A stretch of 64,000 nucleotides of DNA from CAZOOM01 sp964460795 (GCA_964460795.1 CAYWRU010000006.1:1-64000); one strand, 5' to 3'; positions 25,117 to 33,918 are shown, numbered from the stretch's first letter. The notes: generated by a model not told the origin, from the letters alone. Numbers and translations: made by a program.

Positions 25117-25839
25117 TTGTCGGAACTCATTCAAAAGGGGAGATGGATTCTTTTAGCGGCGATGCTTGCGGGTTGCATGAGCAAAGCCGAGCCTGCGCCT
25201 CCGGCCGGATTTGTCAATTCCGCGATTATGTCGCGGGCCGCGGATCTTCCTTTCCATGGAGTTTGGCGTAAACCCGGCCTGAAATTAGATTCATACAACT
25301 CCGTTTGGATCGCACCGGTGGAGACGAAGTATTTGCTCGCCATGGATTGGTGGCAGAAAACCGGGCGAGGGATCGTCATCAAAAACGATATTCAGAAGAT
25401 TGCTGATTTTACACGGGAAGCACTTCAAACGGCTTTTCGTTCCGATCCTAAGCAGCGATTTTTGGTGGTCTCGGAGCCGCACAAAGAATCGCTGATTTTA
25501 GAGTTTGCGATCACCGAGCTTGTGCCGTCCAAAGCAGAGTTTAAAGCCGCGGGTTTTATTCCGCCGCTCTGGATTCCTTCGATGGTGGTGGGGTTGACCA
25601 GTAAAAGCAGTGTGGCTTTTGAGGCCCGGCTTCGCGACGGTGAAACCAAAGAAATACTGGCCATGTTTTCAGATCATGAACAGAATCAAACGTCTGTATT
25701 TAACGTCAAGAGTTATACCTGGTACAGTTACGCGCGCGGAATTTTAAAAGATTGGGCGGCGCAGCTGGCCCGCGCTGTAGATAAACGGCCGGATGAAAAC
25801 ATCGAGGATACCTCCTGGTTTACCTGGAAGCCCTGGTAA
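25117..25839 (+). CDS. Outer-membrane lipoprotein (DUF3313-like)
   Basis: 240 residues, TTG start with AAGGAG 8 bases upstream. A signal peptide ends in a lipobox LAGC. The mature part begins with a Pro-rich stretch and continues as a DUF3313-like domain (YNSVWIAPVETKY near 60, FEARLRDGETKEILAMFSDHE near 170, and a C-terminal ILKDWAAQLARAVDKR). Function unknown. It runs close to the ThrH gene downstream. Confidence 0.65.
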   Translation: MSELIQKGRWILLAAMLAGCMSKAEPAPPAGFVNSAIMSRAADLPFHGVWRKPGLKLDSYNSVWIAPVETKYLLAMDWWQKTGRGIVIKNDIQKIADFTREALQTAFRSDPKQRFLVVSEPHKESLILEFAITELVPSKAEFKAAGFIPPLWIPSMVVGLTSKSSVAFEARLRDGETKEILAMFSDHEQNQTSVFNVKSYTWYSYARGILKDWAAQLARAVDKRPDENIEDTSWFTWKPW

Positions 25840-25867
25840 GTTGAAGCTGGAGGGAAGGGGAGAAGTC

Positions 25868-26470
25868 ATGCAGATTGCATGTTTGGATTTAGAGGGAGTG
25901 TTGATTCCTGAGATATGGATCCAGGTGGCGGAGCGTTTTAAGATGGAATCGCTTCGGGTCACGACCCGGGATATTCCGGACTACGACAAACTCATGCGCA
26001 TGCGTCTTGGCATTTTGAGAAAAGCGGGTATTCGTTTAGCCGATATTCAAAAAGTGATTCAAAAAGTCGAGCCTTTGCCCGGGGCAAAGCAATTTCTAGA
26101 CCAGCTTCGCGACCGAGTGCCCGTGATTATTCTTTCGGATACTTATTATGAGTTTGCCGCATCCCTCATGAAAAAACTGGGGCAGCCGGTGCTTTTTTGT
26201 AATGGGCTTAAAACAGACCGTAAGGGATTTATTTCAAATTATGTTTTACGCCAAAAAGATGGGAAAACAAAGGCTGTTCGGGCACTGAAGAATATCGGGT
26301 TTCGGATTCATGCCACGGGAGATTCATACAATGATGTAGGTATGCTAAAAAATGCAGACCATGCGGTTTTCTTTAATCCGCCGGCCTCGATCTCGAAAAA
26401 GTTTCCTAAAATTCCCGTGGCCAAAAATTATCCTGAACTTCTCCGCCATTTAACCGGATCCAAAAGCTAG
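25868..26470 (+). CDS. thrH: HAD phosphatase ThrH (phosphoserine phosphatase / homoserine phosphotransferase)
   Basis: 200 residues. HAD motif I appears as DLEGVL (the second Asp replaced by Glu, a ThrH feature), motif II as LSDT (TYYEF follows), and motif III/IV as GDSYNDVGML. The length and the segment PEIWIQVAERF are typical of ThrH. ThrH can dephosphorylate phosphoserine and transfer phosphate to homoserine. Start chosen at 25868, preceded by GGGGAGAAG; an open frame extends 75 bases upstream into the previous gene. Confidence 0.88.
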   Translation: MQIACLDLEGVLIPEIWIQVAERFKMESLRVTTRDIPDYDKLMRMRLGILRKAGIRLADIQKVIQKVEPLPGAKQFLDQLRDRVPVIILSDTYYEFAASLMKKLGQPVLFCNGLKTDRKGFISNYVLRQKDGKTKAVRALKNIGFRIHATGDSYNDVGMLKNADHAVFFNPPASISKKFPKIPVAKNYPELLRHLTGSKS

Positions 26471-26477
26471 GATACTT

Positions 26478-28151
26478 ATGATCGCCCTTTACGATGAATG
26501 TGCTCATACAGAAACTGAATTAACACAAGACGCATCTTCCCATTCTGGACCGCGCGCCGGTAAATTGCTTCTTACGTCCGTATGTCGTCCTCTAGGGCCT
26601 GAATTTGGCGACGCGGAGTCTGTAGGATACGAACTCCTGCATGGTCAGGTGACGCGGGCACAGGGCATTTTTAGTCCGAGGTGTTTTACCCAGCATTTTT
26701 CACTCGAATACATTGCCCATAATCTGGATACTCCGACCATCGTGCTGCAATATCCTTCCGAAAAAGAATTTGTGAGTGAGATTCGTTCGCAGCATTATGA
26801 TTTTATCGGAATTTCTTTCATCCTGAGTACGCTCCACAAAATGAAGCGCATGTCAGCTTTGATTCGGAAATATTCCCCAGCCACTAAAATTATTTTAGGA
26901 GGATACGGCACCGTCCTTGCGGATCAGGATCTTGAGCCTTACGGTGATTTTTTCTGCCGAGGTGAAGGGGTGGCATATATCCGCCAGATTTTGGGAGAAC
27001 CGCTCAAGCCTGAACCGTTTGATCACCCTCTGATTATAAATGGACTCAATATTTTTTCGATTCCTGTGGGGAAAAATGGAATGATCTTCGGTGGCTTGGG
27101 ATGTCCCAATGGATGTGATTTCTGCGCGACCTCTTATTTCTTTAAAAGAAAGCACATTAAACTGCTTCCGGAAGGGGATCATATTTTTGATTTAATTCAG
27201 CGTTACCGCGCTGTGGATCCGAAAATTAAATTTACGGTTCTTGATGAAGATTTTCTTTTGAATCAAAAGCGTGCCTTTGCTTTTCTAAAAAGAGTTAGAG
27301 AGTCCGGCGAAGCCCCTCCGTCTATGTTTATTTTTGCCAGCATCAAGGCGCTCAGTATGTATGATTTGAAGGATCTTCTTGAAATGGGCGTAACAGGAGT
27401 TTGGGTCGGCTATGAAGGCCGGCGCTCCAATTATGAAAAACAAAAAGGAAAGGATGTGAAAGAGCTTTTCCGGGAACTTCGAAACGCGGGGATTACGATT
27501 CTAGCGTCCATGGTCATTGGGTTTGAGTATCAGAACAAGGAAGTGATTCGTCAGGAACTTGCTGAACTTATGGAACTAAAGCCCACATTCGGTCAGTTTT
27601 TGATTTATGGCCCGACCCCGGGCACGCCTTTTTATGAACGGATCATGGAGGAAAAGCGACTGGTGCCGGAACTGGCTAAGGACCGGGAAGCCTACTATAA
27701 AAAATGCACGGGCTTTTACGGTATGGTGAAACATCCTACGATGACCAGCACTGAGCTCGAGTCGCTGCAGCGCGAATGTTTTGATACGGATTTCAAAAAA
27801 CTGGGGCCGTCAGTAATTCGTTCTGTCCGCAACTGGCTTTTGGGTTACCAGCAGCTTTCCAAAGACCCGAGTCCTTTGATTCAAAAGAGGGCGGCGATGT
27901 ATCAGGAAGATATTCTAAATTCCGTTCCGATTTTCTTGGCCGCCAAAGTCTATGCTCCTTCCAAGGAGGCACGGGACGAGGTGGTGGATCTTGAGCGGGA
28001 AATCCGAAAAATGTTTCCTGGGGCCGGAGGAGTTGTTCAAGGAATAAAATCAATGGCAGCGCTTCTGATGGCTACCTGGACCACGCTTTGCCTTAAAATG
28101 GGATGGTTTCAACATCCGCATCTTACGCGGATGGTTTACCGCAATGCGTAG
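26478..28151 (+). CDS. B12-binding-domain radical SAM protein
   Basis: 557 residues. The N-terminal half (about 80-190) looks like a cobalamin-binding Rossmann region (YDFIGISFILSTLHKMKRM, IILGGYGTVLAD). The radical SAM core carries CPNGCDFCATS (about 213-223), the Cx3Cx2C cluster site. C-terminal segments such as GFEYQNKEVIRQEL and IYGPTPGTPFYERI are typical of class B B12-radical SAM enzymes, which often methylate unreactive carbons in lipids or natural products. The substrate is unknown; nearby genes for heme oxidation and other radical SAM enzymes do not settle it. Confidence 0.8.
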   Translation: MIALYDECAHTETELTQDASSHSGPRAGKLLLTSVCRPLGPEFGDAESVGYELLHGQVTRAQGIFSPRCFTQHFSLEYIAHNLDTPTIVLQYPSEKEFVSEIRSQHYDFIGISFILSTLHKMKRMSALIRKYSPATKIILGGYGTVLADQDLEPYGDFFCRGEGVAYIRQILGEPLKPEPFDHPLIINGLNIFSIPVGKNGMIFGGLGCPNGCDFCATSYFFKRKHIKLLPEGDHIFDLIQRYRAVDPKIKFTVLDEDFLLNQKRAFAFLKRVRESGEAPPSMFIFASIKALSMYDLKDLLEMGVTGVWVGYEGRRSNYEKQKGKDVKELFRELRNAGITILASMVIGFEYQNKEVIRQELAELMELKPTFGQFLIYGPTPGTPFYERIMEEKRLVPELAKDREAYYKKCTGFYGMVKHPTMTSTELESLQRECFDTDFKKLGPSVIRSVRNWLLGYQQLSKDPSPLIQKRAAMYQEDILNSVPIFLAAKVYAPSKEARDEVVDLEREIRKMFPGAGGVVQGIKSMAALLMATWTTLCLKMGWFQHPHLTRMVYRNA

Positions 28152-28195
28152 ATCGCCATCTTCGAAGCTTTATTTTCAATGAAGATCCTCGATTT

Positions 28196-28220
28196 CTCCC
28201 GTATTTAAGCCTGACGGGAG
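28196..28220. repeat. Perfect 7-bp stem-loop upstream of the PPO gene
   Basis: CTCCCGT (28196-28202) pairs with ACGGGAG (28214-28220) around an 11-nt loop in the 122-bp gap before 28274. No T-run follows. It may be a weak terminator for the upstream gene or a leader structure. Confidence 0.4.
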
Positions 28221-28273
28221 CGGTTTGAATAAAAAACATTTGCATTCCTAAGAAATCCAGAGACAATCTCCTT

Positions 28274-29758
28274 ATGAAATCACCTAAAAGAATTGTGATC
28301 CTTGGCGGCGGTATCTCAGGCCTTGCCACAGCTTTTTATCTATCCCAGGCGATGCGTAAAGGAGCTCTCCCTAATGCAGAGATTCGGCTCTTGGAAGCCG
28401 CGCCGCGTCTCGGCGGGGTGATCCGTACGGAATCGCGCGATGGATTTCTCTTGGAATATGGCCCGGATTCTTTTACCAGTGAAAAACCGGCGGTGATGAG
28501 TCTTTGCCATGAACTGGGTATTGAGGATCAAGTGATTGGAACTCGTCCTGAATACCGGGGAAGCTCCATCTATGATCAGAAGGAACTGCGTGCTGTGCCT
28601 GAAGGTTTTGCCATGCTGGCACCGGTTAAGCTTCATACGCTTTTGAGAATGCCGCTGTTGAGCTGGAAAGGAAAGTTCCGGCTTGCCATGGAACCTTGGA
28701 TTCCGGCGGGACGATCGACCGAAGATCAAAGTCTTGGAGATTTTGTTTTACGCCGATTTGGGAGAGAAGTGCTTGAGAGAATTGCTCAGCCTATGTTAGG
28801 AAATATTTATGGCGGCAACCTCAATGAGATCAGCCTGCTTGCCTCTATGCCGAGGCTTCGGGAAATGGAGCGCACCCATGGAAGTATTGGTCGAGCTCTT
28901 TATTGGAAACGCCGCAATACGGTCAAGAAACAGCCGACAGATAACAAGCCTAAACTTGGAATGTTTCTTTCGTTTAAAGAAGGTATGGAAACGCTGGTGA
29001 GAAAATTAGTCACCGCTGTCCCGCATATAAAAATTCAAACCTCATCGCTTGTCAAAAGCTTGGAGCTCCATGGACAGACATGGAAAATCTTGTTGGATCG
29101 GGGAGCTGCGCTTGAAGCCGATGCGCTTTGTCTCGCCATCCCCGGGATCCGCGCTGCGGAATTGCTCCGGCCTTTAGCTCCAGAACTCGCAGCTTCTTTA
29201 GAGGAAATTAAGTACCGCAGCATGACCACGCTTCATGTCGGAGTCCGCCGCGGCGTATTTATGCAACCCTTTGAACAGTATGGGTTTATGATTTCTCCTG
29301 AAAAGGCTCAATCGGTCTTAAGCGTGAGTGTGGCTAGTAATAAATTTGTCGACCGGGCACCCTCGGAGTATCATCATCTGCGTATTTTTGCAGCCGAGAG
29401 TCTGATGAAAGCATGTCGGGGGGATGAGCGGCTTGTGAGCCAAAAACTTTGGGAGGAAGCGACCAAAATTTTATCGATCAACGAAGCGCAGCCTACGCTC
29501 TCAATCCTCACGCACTATGCGGAGGCCATTCCTCGATATGGTTTAGGGCATCTGGATAAAGTTGCGGCCATTGAAAGCCGTACGGCGCGGATCCCCGGAC
29601 TCTTTTTAACCGGGAATGCTTTCCGCGGAGTGGGAATTTCAGATTGTGTTCGACAAGCGGAAGAAGTTGCTTCTCAATTGGTGAGCTATATGGAAAGACA
29701 AAAGAATCGTGAAGCCGAATCCGATAATCCCGAACCTTTTTTAACCAGCTGCATTTAG
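28274..29758 (+). CDS. Protoporphyrinogen/coproporphyrinogen oxidase (HemY/CgoX type)
   Basis: 494 residues. FAD-binding GGGISGLATAFYLSQ near the N-terminus; RLGGVIRTESRDGFLLEYGPDSF follows, the hallmark of this family; the C-terminus has the FAD motif FLTGNAFRGVGISDCVRQAEEVA. It oxidises protoporphyrinogen IX or coproporphyrinogen III in late heme synthesis. The dozens of c-hemes encoded at 6-16 kb create strong heme demand. This enzyme type normally uses O2, which is notable beside otherwise anaerobic genes; an alternative acceptor is possible. Confidence 0.9.
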   Translation: MKSPKRIVILGGGISGLATAFYLSQAMRKGALPNAEIRLLEAAPRLGGVIRTESRDGFLLEYGPDSFTSEKPAVMSLCHELGIEDQVIGTRPEYRGSSIYDQKELRAVPEGFAMLAPVKLHTLLRMPLLSWKGKFRLAMEPWIPAGRSTEDQSLGDFVLRRFGREVLERIAQPMLGNIYGGNLNEISLLASMPRLREMERTHGSIGRALYWKRRNTVKKQPTDNKPKLGMFLSFKEGMETLVRKLVTAVPHIKIQTSSLVKSLELHGQTWKILLDRGAALEADALCLAIPGIRAAELLRPLAPELAASLEEIKYRSMTTLHVGVRRGVFMQPFEQYGFMISPEKAQSVLSVSVASNKFVDRAPSEYHHLRIFAAESLMKACRGDERLVSQKLWEEATKILSINEAQPTLSILTHYAEAIPRYGLGHLDKVAAIESRTARIPGLFLTGNAFRGVGISDCVRQAEEVASQLVSYMERQKNREAESDNPEPFLTSCI

Positions 29759-29765
29759 AGAAAAA

Positions 29766-31004
29766 ATGACTCCTGCATTATCAAAAGAACTTCAAGAGAT
29801 TCTCGAGAAAGCTCTTCAGGGAACTGCCCTCACTCGTGAGGATCTGGAATGGCTGATTCAGCTAGAAGACGCTGCCGCGTGGCAGGATATTTTTAAGACG
29901 GCCCGTCAGCTTACGGTGCAAAAATTTCGCGAGCAGCTCTGCTTTTTTGCGCCGCTTTATTTTTCCAGCTATTGCATCAATGAATGCACCTACTGTGGAT
30001 TTCGAAGGTCAAATAAAACGCTGGCCCGGAAAACGCTTACCGTCGAGGAGTTTGTGCGCGAATCCCGCGCGCTTTGGGATTCGGGTCAGAGAACCATGCT
30101 GCTAATCGCCGGTGAACATCCAAAGCATACGAGCGCTTTTCATATGGCCGAATACTTGAAGGCGTTAAAGCGCGAGCAGATGGATTTTTTCATTTTGCTG
30201 GAGTCTGGGCCGCTAGAAATCGAGGAGTACCGTGCGCTGCGAGATCTCGGGATTAATCAGGCGCTGCTTTTTCAGGAAACTTATGACCGAGAAACATACG
30301 CGCGCTATCATCAGGGCCCTAAGCGTGATTTCGATTGGAGGCTTGGAGCCATGAGCCGTGCTTTTCAGGGAGGGATTGACCGGATTGGAATCGGATTTTT
30401 ACTGGGCCTTTTTGATTGGAAATCTGATTTCCTTAGTTTGATTGATCACGCCCGGCAATTCCGCAGCGAGCATGGACGCGATCCGGTTTCGGTTTCCTTG
30501 CCTCGACTCCGCTCCGCCTTGGGGATTGATGACTGGTATGCTCCGGAGACGGAAGTGTCGGATGAAAATTTTAGAAAAATTATTGCCCTTCTCCGTTTGG
30601 CCTTACCCAGTGTTGGAATTATTCTTACAACGCGCGAGGCCGCTGCTTTTCGAGATCAGATTCTTGAATCTGGATTCGGCGTGACGCATGTCAGTGCGGG
30701 TTGCTCTACGGTGCCGGGCGGATATTCAGTCAATCCCGAGGCTGACGACGGCCAGTTTCATCTTCAGGATCACCGTACGCTTCAAGAAGTGATGAGCCGA
30801 TGCCGGGAGATGGGGTATTCGACCTTTCTTCGCCCTGACGCTATGATCCTATCCGCCTACGCAAAAAAACGCGATGATCAAGATACCGATGGCTGCGTAG
30901 GACGGACCTCGCCGGAGCCTCAGGCGAAGGCGGGTGAAACTGCTTCGGCGGATTCCGCCAAAGGGATTAGGGTACCGCGAGTGGTAACTCGCGGGGCTTC
31001 ATGA
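29766..31004 (+). CDS. ThiH/HydG-like radical SAM protein
   Basis: 412 residues. Opens with a helical region and FFAPLYFSSYCINECTYCGFRRSN, the same lead-in as HydG, with CINECTYC as the cluster motif (about residues 68-75). Similarity runs along the whole core (LLIAGEHP, LFQETYDRETYARYH, IGIGFLLGLFDWK, VSLPRLR, IILTTREAAAFR). The HydG C-terminal CxxC region is absent, so it is closer to ThiH (tyrosine to 2-iminoacetate for thiamine), yet no thiG is nearby. The last 40 residues are low-complexity and encoded by hairpin-rich DNA, probably an added tail. It overlaps the next gene by ATGA. Confidence 0.75.
   Translation: MTPALSKELQEILEKALQGTALTREDLEWLIQLEDAAAWQDIFKTARQLTVQKFREQLCFFAPLYFSSYCINECTYCGFRRSNKTLARKTLTVEEFVRESRALWDSGQRTMLLIAGEHPKHTSAFHMAEYLKALKREQMDFFILLESGPLEIEEYRALRDLGINQALLFQETYDRETYARYHQGPKRDFDWRLGAMSRAFQGGIDRIGIGFLLGLFDWKSDFLSLIDHARQFRSEHGRDPVSVSLPRLRSALGIDDWYAPETEVSDENFRKIIALLRLALPSVGIILTTREAAAFRDQILESGFGVTHVSAGCSTVPGGYSVNPEADDGQFHLQDHRTLQEVMSRCREMGYSTFLRPDAMILSAYAKKRDDQDTDGCVGRTSPEPQAKAGETASADSAKGIRVPRVVTRGAS
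30975..30994. repeat. Hairpin in the 3' tail of the ThiH-like gene
   Basis: CCGCGAGT (30975-30982) pairs exactly with ACTCGCGG (30987-30994) around GGTA. Just upstream GGCGGATTCCGCC also folds. Together they suggest a REP-like insertion that became the coding tail of the upstream gene. The structure lies immediately before the start of the next gene and could affect its translation. Confidence 0.55.
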
Positions 31005-31801
31005 GTATTCCGCTTCAGAGCGCTTTTGTTTACGGTCCGATTCATTCCCGTAGACTTGGAAATTCACTCGGGATTAATATCCTTCCCAATGACGCCAAAT
31101 TTTGTCTCTCCAATTGTCTTTACTGTCAATATGGGGCCACCAATTTAAGAGCGGTTCGCATGATCAAGTTGCCGCCGGCACAAAAAATTATCGAAGCTCT
31201 GAATCAGGATTTTGAGCAATATGCTTTGAGTAAAACCAAAATAGATGCCATCACCTTTTCTGGAAATGGGGAACCGACGCTCCATCCTGAATTGGAAAAA
31301 ATATTCCGCTCTGTTCAAACGCTTCGTGATTGTTATTACCCGAAAGCAAAAATTGGAATTTTATCCGATTCTTCCCGTGTTCATTTGGCGCCAGTAAGAA
31401 AAGTGTTATCTGAATTCGATGAGCGCTACATGAAACTCGATGCCGGAGATCCGAAGACTTATGAGACGATTAATCAGCCCATGGGCGGAGTGAAGTGGGA
31501 TGAGATGATGGAGGGTCTGAAGGCGCTCAAAAAGATCACGATACAATCCCTTTTTATCTCCGCGCCGGTAAATAATTCCGAGGGAGTTATCTTCGATGCC
31601 TGGCTTGGGCAGGTTAAAGATCTGGCTCCAAGTGCCGTCCATATTTATACCTTGGATCGTTCTCCTGCCGATTCACGGGTGAAACCTGTTTCAACGCGCC
31701 GGCTTCAGGGGATCGCAGAACGTGTGATGAAGGATTTACCGGAAACCCATGTGAGTTGTTTTGAAAACAAGCATGAACACTCGGTGGGAATGAACCCCTG
31801 A
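31001..31801 (+). CDS. Radical SAM protein (COG0731-like)
   Basis: 266 residues. Begins YGPIHSRRLGNSLGINILPNDAKFCLSNCLYCQYG, with CLSNCLYC as the Fe-S motif. SGNGEPTLHPEL follows near residue 88, a conserved SAM-contact segment of the short COG0731 group, and ISAPVNNSEG comes later. These proteins resemble a minimal radical SAM domain without a C-terminal cluster. Function is not known. It is coupled to the ThiH-like gene by an ATGA overlap, so the two may act in one pathway. Confidence 0.8.
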   Translation: MSIPLQSAFVYGPIHSRRLGNSLGINILPNDAKFCLSNCLYCQYGATNLRAVRMIKLPPAQKIIEALNQDFEQYALSKTKIDAITFSGNGEPTLHPELEKIFRSVQTLRDCYYPKAKIGILSDSSRVHLAPVRKVLSEFDERYMKLDAGDPKTYETINQPMGGVKWDEMMEGLKALKKITIQSLFISAPVNNSEGVIFDAWLGQVKDLAPSAVHIYTLDRSPADSRVKPVSTRRLQGIAERVMKDLPETHVSCFENKHEHSVGMNP

Positions 31802-31834
31802 GCGATAAAATCAAAATAAACTGAAGGGGAATTT

Positions 31835-32071
31835 ATGATGAAATTAACCGGAAAGTCTCGAACTATTCGAATTGCGCTCGGCATTGTAATTCTCGCAGCT
31901 GGATTTGTGTATAAGAGCTGGTGGGGAGCTGTTGGCATTCTTCCAATTCTGGGCGGCCTTTGTGGATATTGTTTCTTGGGGTGCTGTTCTTCCAAGACGG
32001 GTTGTTGCGGCGGAGAACCTAAAAAGGATGCAGGCTCTGACGAGAAAAAAGGCGGATGCTGTAGTCATTAA
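31835..32071 (+). CDS. Small DUF2892-like membrane protein with Cys-rich tail
   Basis: 78 residues. An N-terminal pair of hydrophobic segments (IRIALGIVILAAGFVYKSWWGAVGILPILGGLCGYCFLG) matches the DUF2892/YgaP-type membrane module. The tail is rich in cysteine pairs (CC.....CC, CC at the end) and lysine and may bind metal. GGGGA lies just upstream; either of two adjacent ATGs could be used. Function unknown. Confidence 0.7.
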   Translation: MMKLTGKSRTIRIALGIVILAAGFVYKSWWGAVGILPILGGLCGYCFLGCCSSKTGCCGGEPKKDAGSDEKKGGCCSH

Positions 32072-32118
32072 GTAAGGCTTCACTTTGAAGTTGGAATTAA
32101 TTTTCATTCTGGGTGGTT

Positions 32119-33708
32119 ATGTCCTCTAAAGAACAGCCGAAGGAAATGGCAAAACCTCGAGAAAAATGGGGTTCCCGAATCGGTCTTGTTCTTGCCATGG
32201 CCGGCAATGCTGTCGGCCTAGGAAATTTCCTCCGTTTTCCCGTCCAGTGCGCCAGTAACGGAGGCGGCGCATTCATGATTCCCTATTTTGTGGCGTTTGT
32301 GCTTCTTGGCATCCCGCTTATGTGGATTGAGTGGGGTATCGGGCGATTTGGCGGAAAATATGGACATGGAACCACGCCGGGTATGTTTCATTATCTATGG
32401 AAACATCCGCTTTCAAAATATCTCGGAGCCATTGGTATCGGCATTCCGTTTGCTCTCGTTGTTTACTACACCTACATTGAATCCTGGACCCTGGCTTACA
32501 GTTTTTTTTCTTTGACAGGGAAATACTTTGGAATTACATCGCATCAAGGTATGGTAGCTTTCTTAGCGGGTTATCAGGGGAAAGTGAGTAACGAGCATTT
32601 TAATGGGATTGGGACGGCCTACTTTTTTTGTGCTCTGACGCTTTTCTTAAATGTCTGGATTTTATCCAAAGGGATTTCGAAAGGTATTGAGCGATGCACG
32701 AATGTTGCTTTACCCATGATTCTTGTCTTCGGAATTATTTTAATGATCCGGGTCTTTACCTTGGGAGCGCCGGATCCGGCTTACCCCGACCGGAATGTGA
32801 TGAACGGTCTTGGGTTTATTTGGAACCCTGATTTTCGTGCGCTGCTTGATACGAAAGTGTGGTTTGCAGCCACGGGTCAGATTTTTTTTACGCTTAGCCT
32901 TGGATTTGGTGCCATTCAAACTTATGCCAGTTATCTGAAACCCAAAGACGATGTTGTGTTGTCCGGCCTTGCCACTAGTTCCGCCAATGAATTTGCCGAA
33001 GTGCTTCTCGGAGGATCTATTGCCATACCCGTGACCGTGGCTTTTTTTGGCATTACTCAAACACAGGCGGTTGCGCAGGGAGGCGCTTTCGATCTTGGCT
33101 TTTTTGCGCTGCCCGTGATTTTTCAAAAAATGCCGCTTGGACAACTCTTTGGAACCATTTGGTTCTTCCTGCTTTTTTTAGCTGGGATTACCTCTTCGGT
33201 GGCCATGGCCCAGCCGCTCATGGCTTTTTTACAGGAAGAATTCAAGATGGAGCGAAAAAAAGCGGCGTACCTGATTGGGGGACTGGTCTTCTTTTTGATG
33301 CAGCCTGTTATTTTCTTTTTGAAATACGGATTTTTAGATGAGATGGATTTTTGGATTGGGACTTTTGGACTTGTGGTTTTTGCGATCATTGAAGTGATTA
33401 TTTTTATCTGGCTTTTTGGATCTCGCAATGCCTGGAAAGAAATGATGTCGGGTGCCGACATTGTGATCCCTCGTTTTTTTCATTTCATCATGAAGTTTAT
33501 CACGCCGCTTTATTTGATTGTGCTTTTGTTTGTCTGGGGCTATCAAAATGGAACCAGTGTGATTATGATGAAAGGGGTTCCTGCAGAAAATTATCCGTAT
33601 ATCTGGTTTGCCCGGTTTGTGTTAATCGGGATGTTTCTCTCCAGCATTTTTCTTATCCGCATTGCCTGGCAGCGGCGTCACTATATCCAACATCGGGTGC
33701 CTAAATGA
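32119..33708 (+). CDS. NSS-family sodium-dependent amino-acid transporter
   Basis: 529 residues from ATG 32119 (GTG at 32113 is an alternative). The signature GNAVGLGNFLRFPVQCASNGGGAFMIPY lines TM1-2 of neurotransmitter:sodium symporters and includes Na+-site residues. About 11-12 hydrophobic helices follow (FFALPVIF, TIWFFLLFLAGITSSVAMA). A very small membrane gene overlaps its stop by ATGA, as in MetPS-type two-part NSS systems. Probable substrate: a small neutral amino acid such as alanine or methionine; specificity is inferred. Confidence 0.9.
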   Translation: MSSKEQPKEMAKPREKWGSRIGLVLAMAGNAVGLGNFLRFPVQCASNGGGAFMIPYFVAFVLLGIPLMWIEWGIGRFGGKYGHGTTPGMFHYLWKHPLSKYLGAIGIGIPFALVVYYTYIESWTLAYSFFSLTGKYFGITSHQGMVAFLAGYQGKVSNEHFNGIGTAYFFCALTLFLNVWILSKGISKGIERCTNVALPMILVFGIILMIRVFTLGAPDPAYPDRNVMNGLGFIWNPDFRALLDTKVWFAATGQIFFTLSLGFGAIQTYASYLKPKDDVVLSGLATSSANEFAEVLLGGSIAIPVTVAFFGITQTQAVAQGGAFDLGFFALPVIFQKMPLGQLFGTIWFFLLFLAGITSSVAMAQPLMAFLQEEFKMERKKAAYLIGGLVFFLMQPVIFFLKYGFLDEMDFWIGTFGLVVFAIIEVIIFIWLFGSRNAWKEMMSGADIVIPRFFHFIMKFITPLYLIVLLFVWGYQNGTSVIMMKGVPAENYPYIWFARFVLIGMFLSSIFLIRIAWQRRHYIQHRVPK

Positions 33709-33818
33709 CGATTTCGGGATGGATCTTTTTAGGGATTAGCTGGGCCAGCATTATCTATTTGATGGTTTTTTCCTTCTCAAAAATCCTCATGAAGAAGGGC
33801 AAGAACGAAAAACTGTGA
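33705..33818 (+). CDS. MetS-like small subunit of the NSS transporter
   Basis: 37 residues, starting at the ATG that overlaps the transporter stop (ATGA). Sequence shape: short polar start, one membrane helix (WIFLGISWASIIYLMVFSF), then a basic tail (KILMKKGKNEK). Small one-helix proteins directly after NSS transporters are known as MetS and are required for transport in Corynebacterium MetPS. Sequence identity cannot be claimed at this length; position and topology are the evidence. Its stop codon lies inside a Crp/Fnr-type site. Confidence 0.65.
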   Translation: MTISGWIFLGISWASIIYLMVFSFSKILMKKGKNEKL

Positions 33819-33856
33819 TCCGCGTCACAGGGAAACGCTCTATTTCCCGCCAAAAT
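33814..33856 (+). promoter_or_regulatory. Perfect CRP/HcpR-type site before the pyrophosphatase
   Basis: TGTGA-TCCGCG-TCACA (33814-33829), a perfect half-site pair overlapping the stop codon of the preceding small gene. CAAAAT (33851-33856), a weak -10 box, starts 21 bp downstream, the same spacing as at 21818. It would drive the membrane pyrophosphatase gene with a leader of about 55 nt carrying GGAGG. Confidence 0.6.
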
Positions 33857-33918
33857 GTAAAAGAACATTGCTTTTGAAAAAGAGTTCAAAGATAATCATC
33901 AGCTAACCTGGAGGCATT

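Noticed and set aside
3033..31004. 29766 gene as a simple duplicate of hydG
   Set aside because: It lacks the C-terminal cluster region and differs in the middle of the barrel; a distinct paralogue rather than a recent copy.
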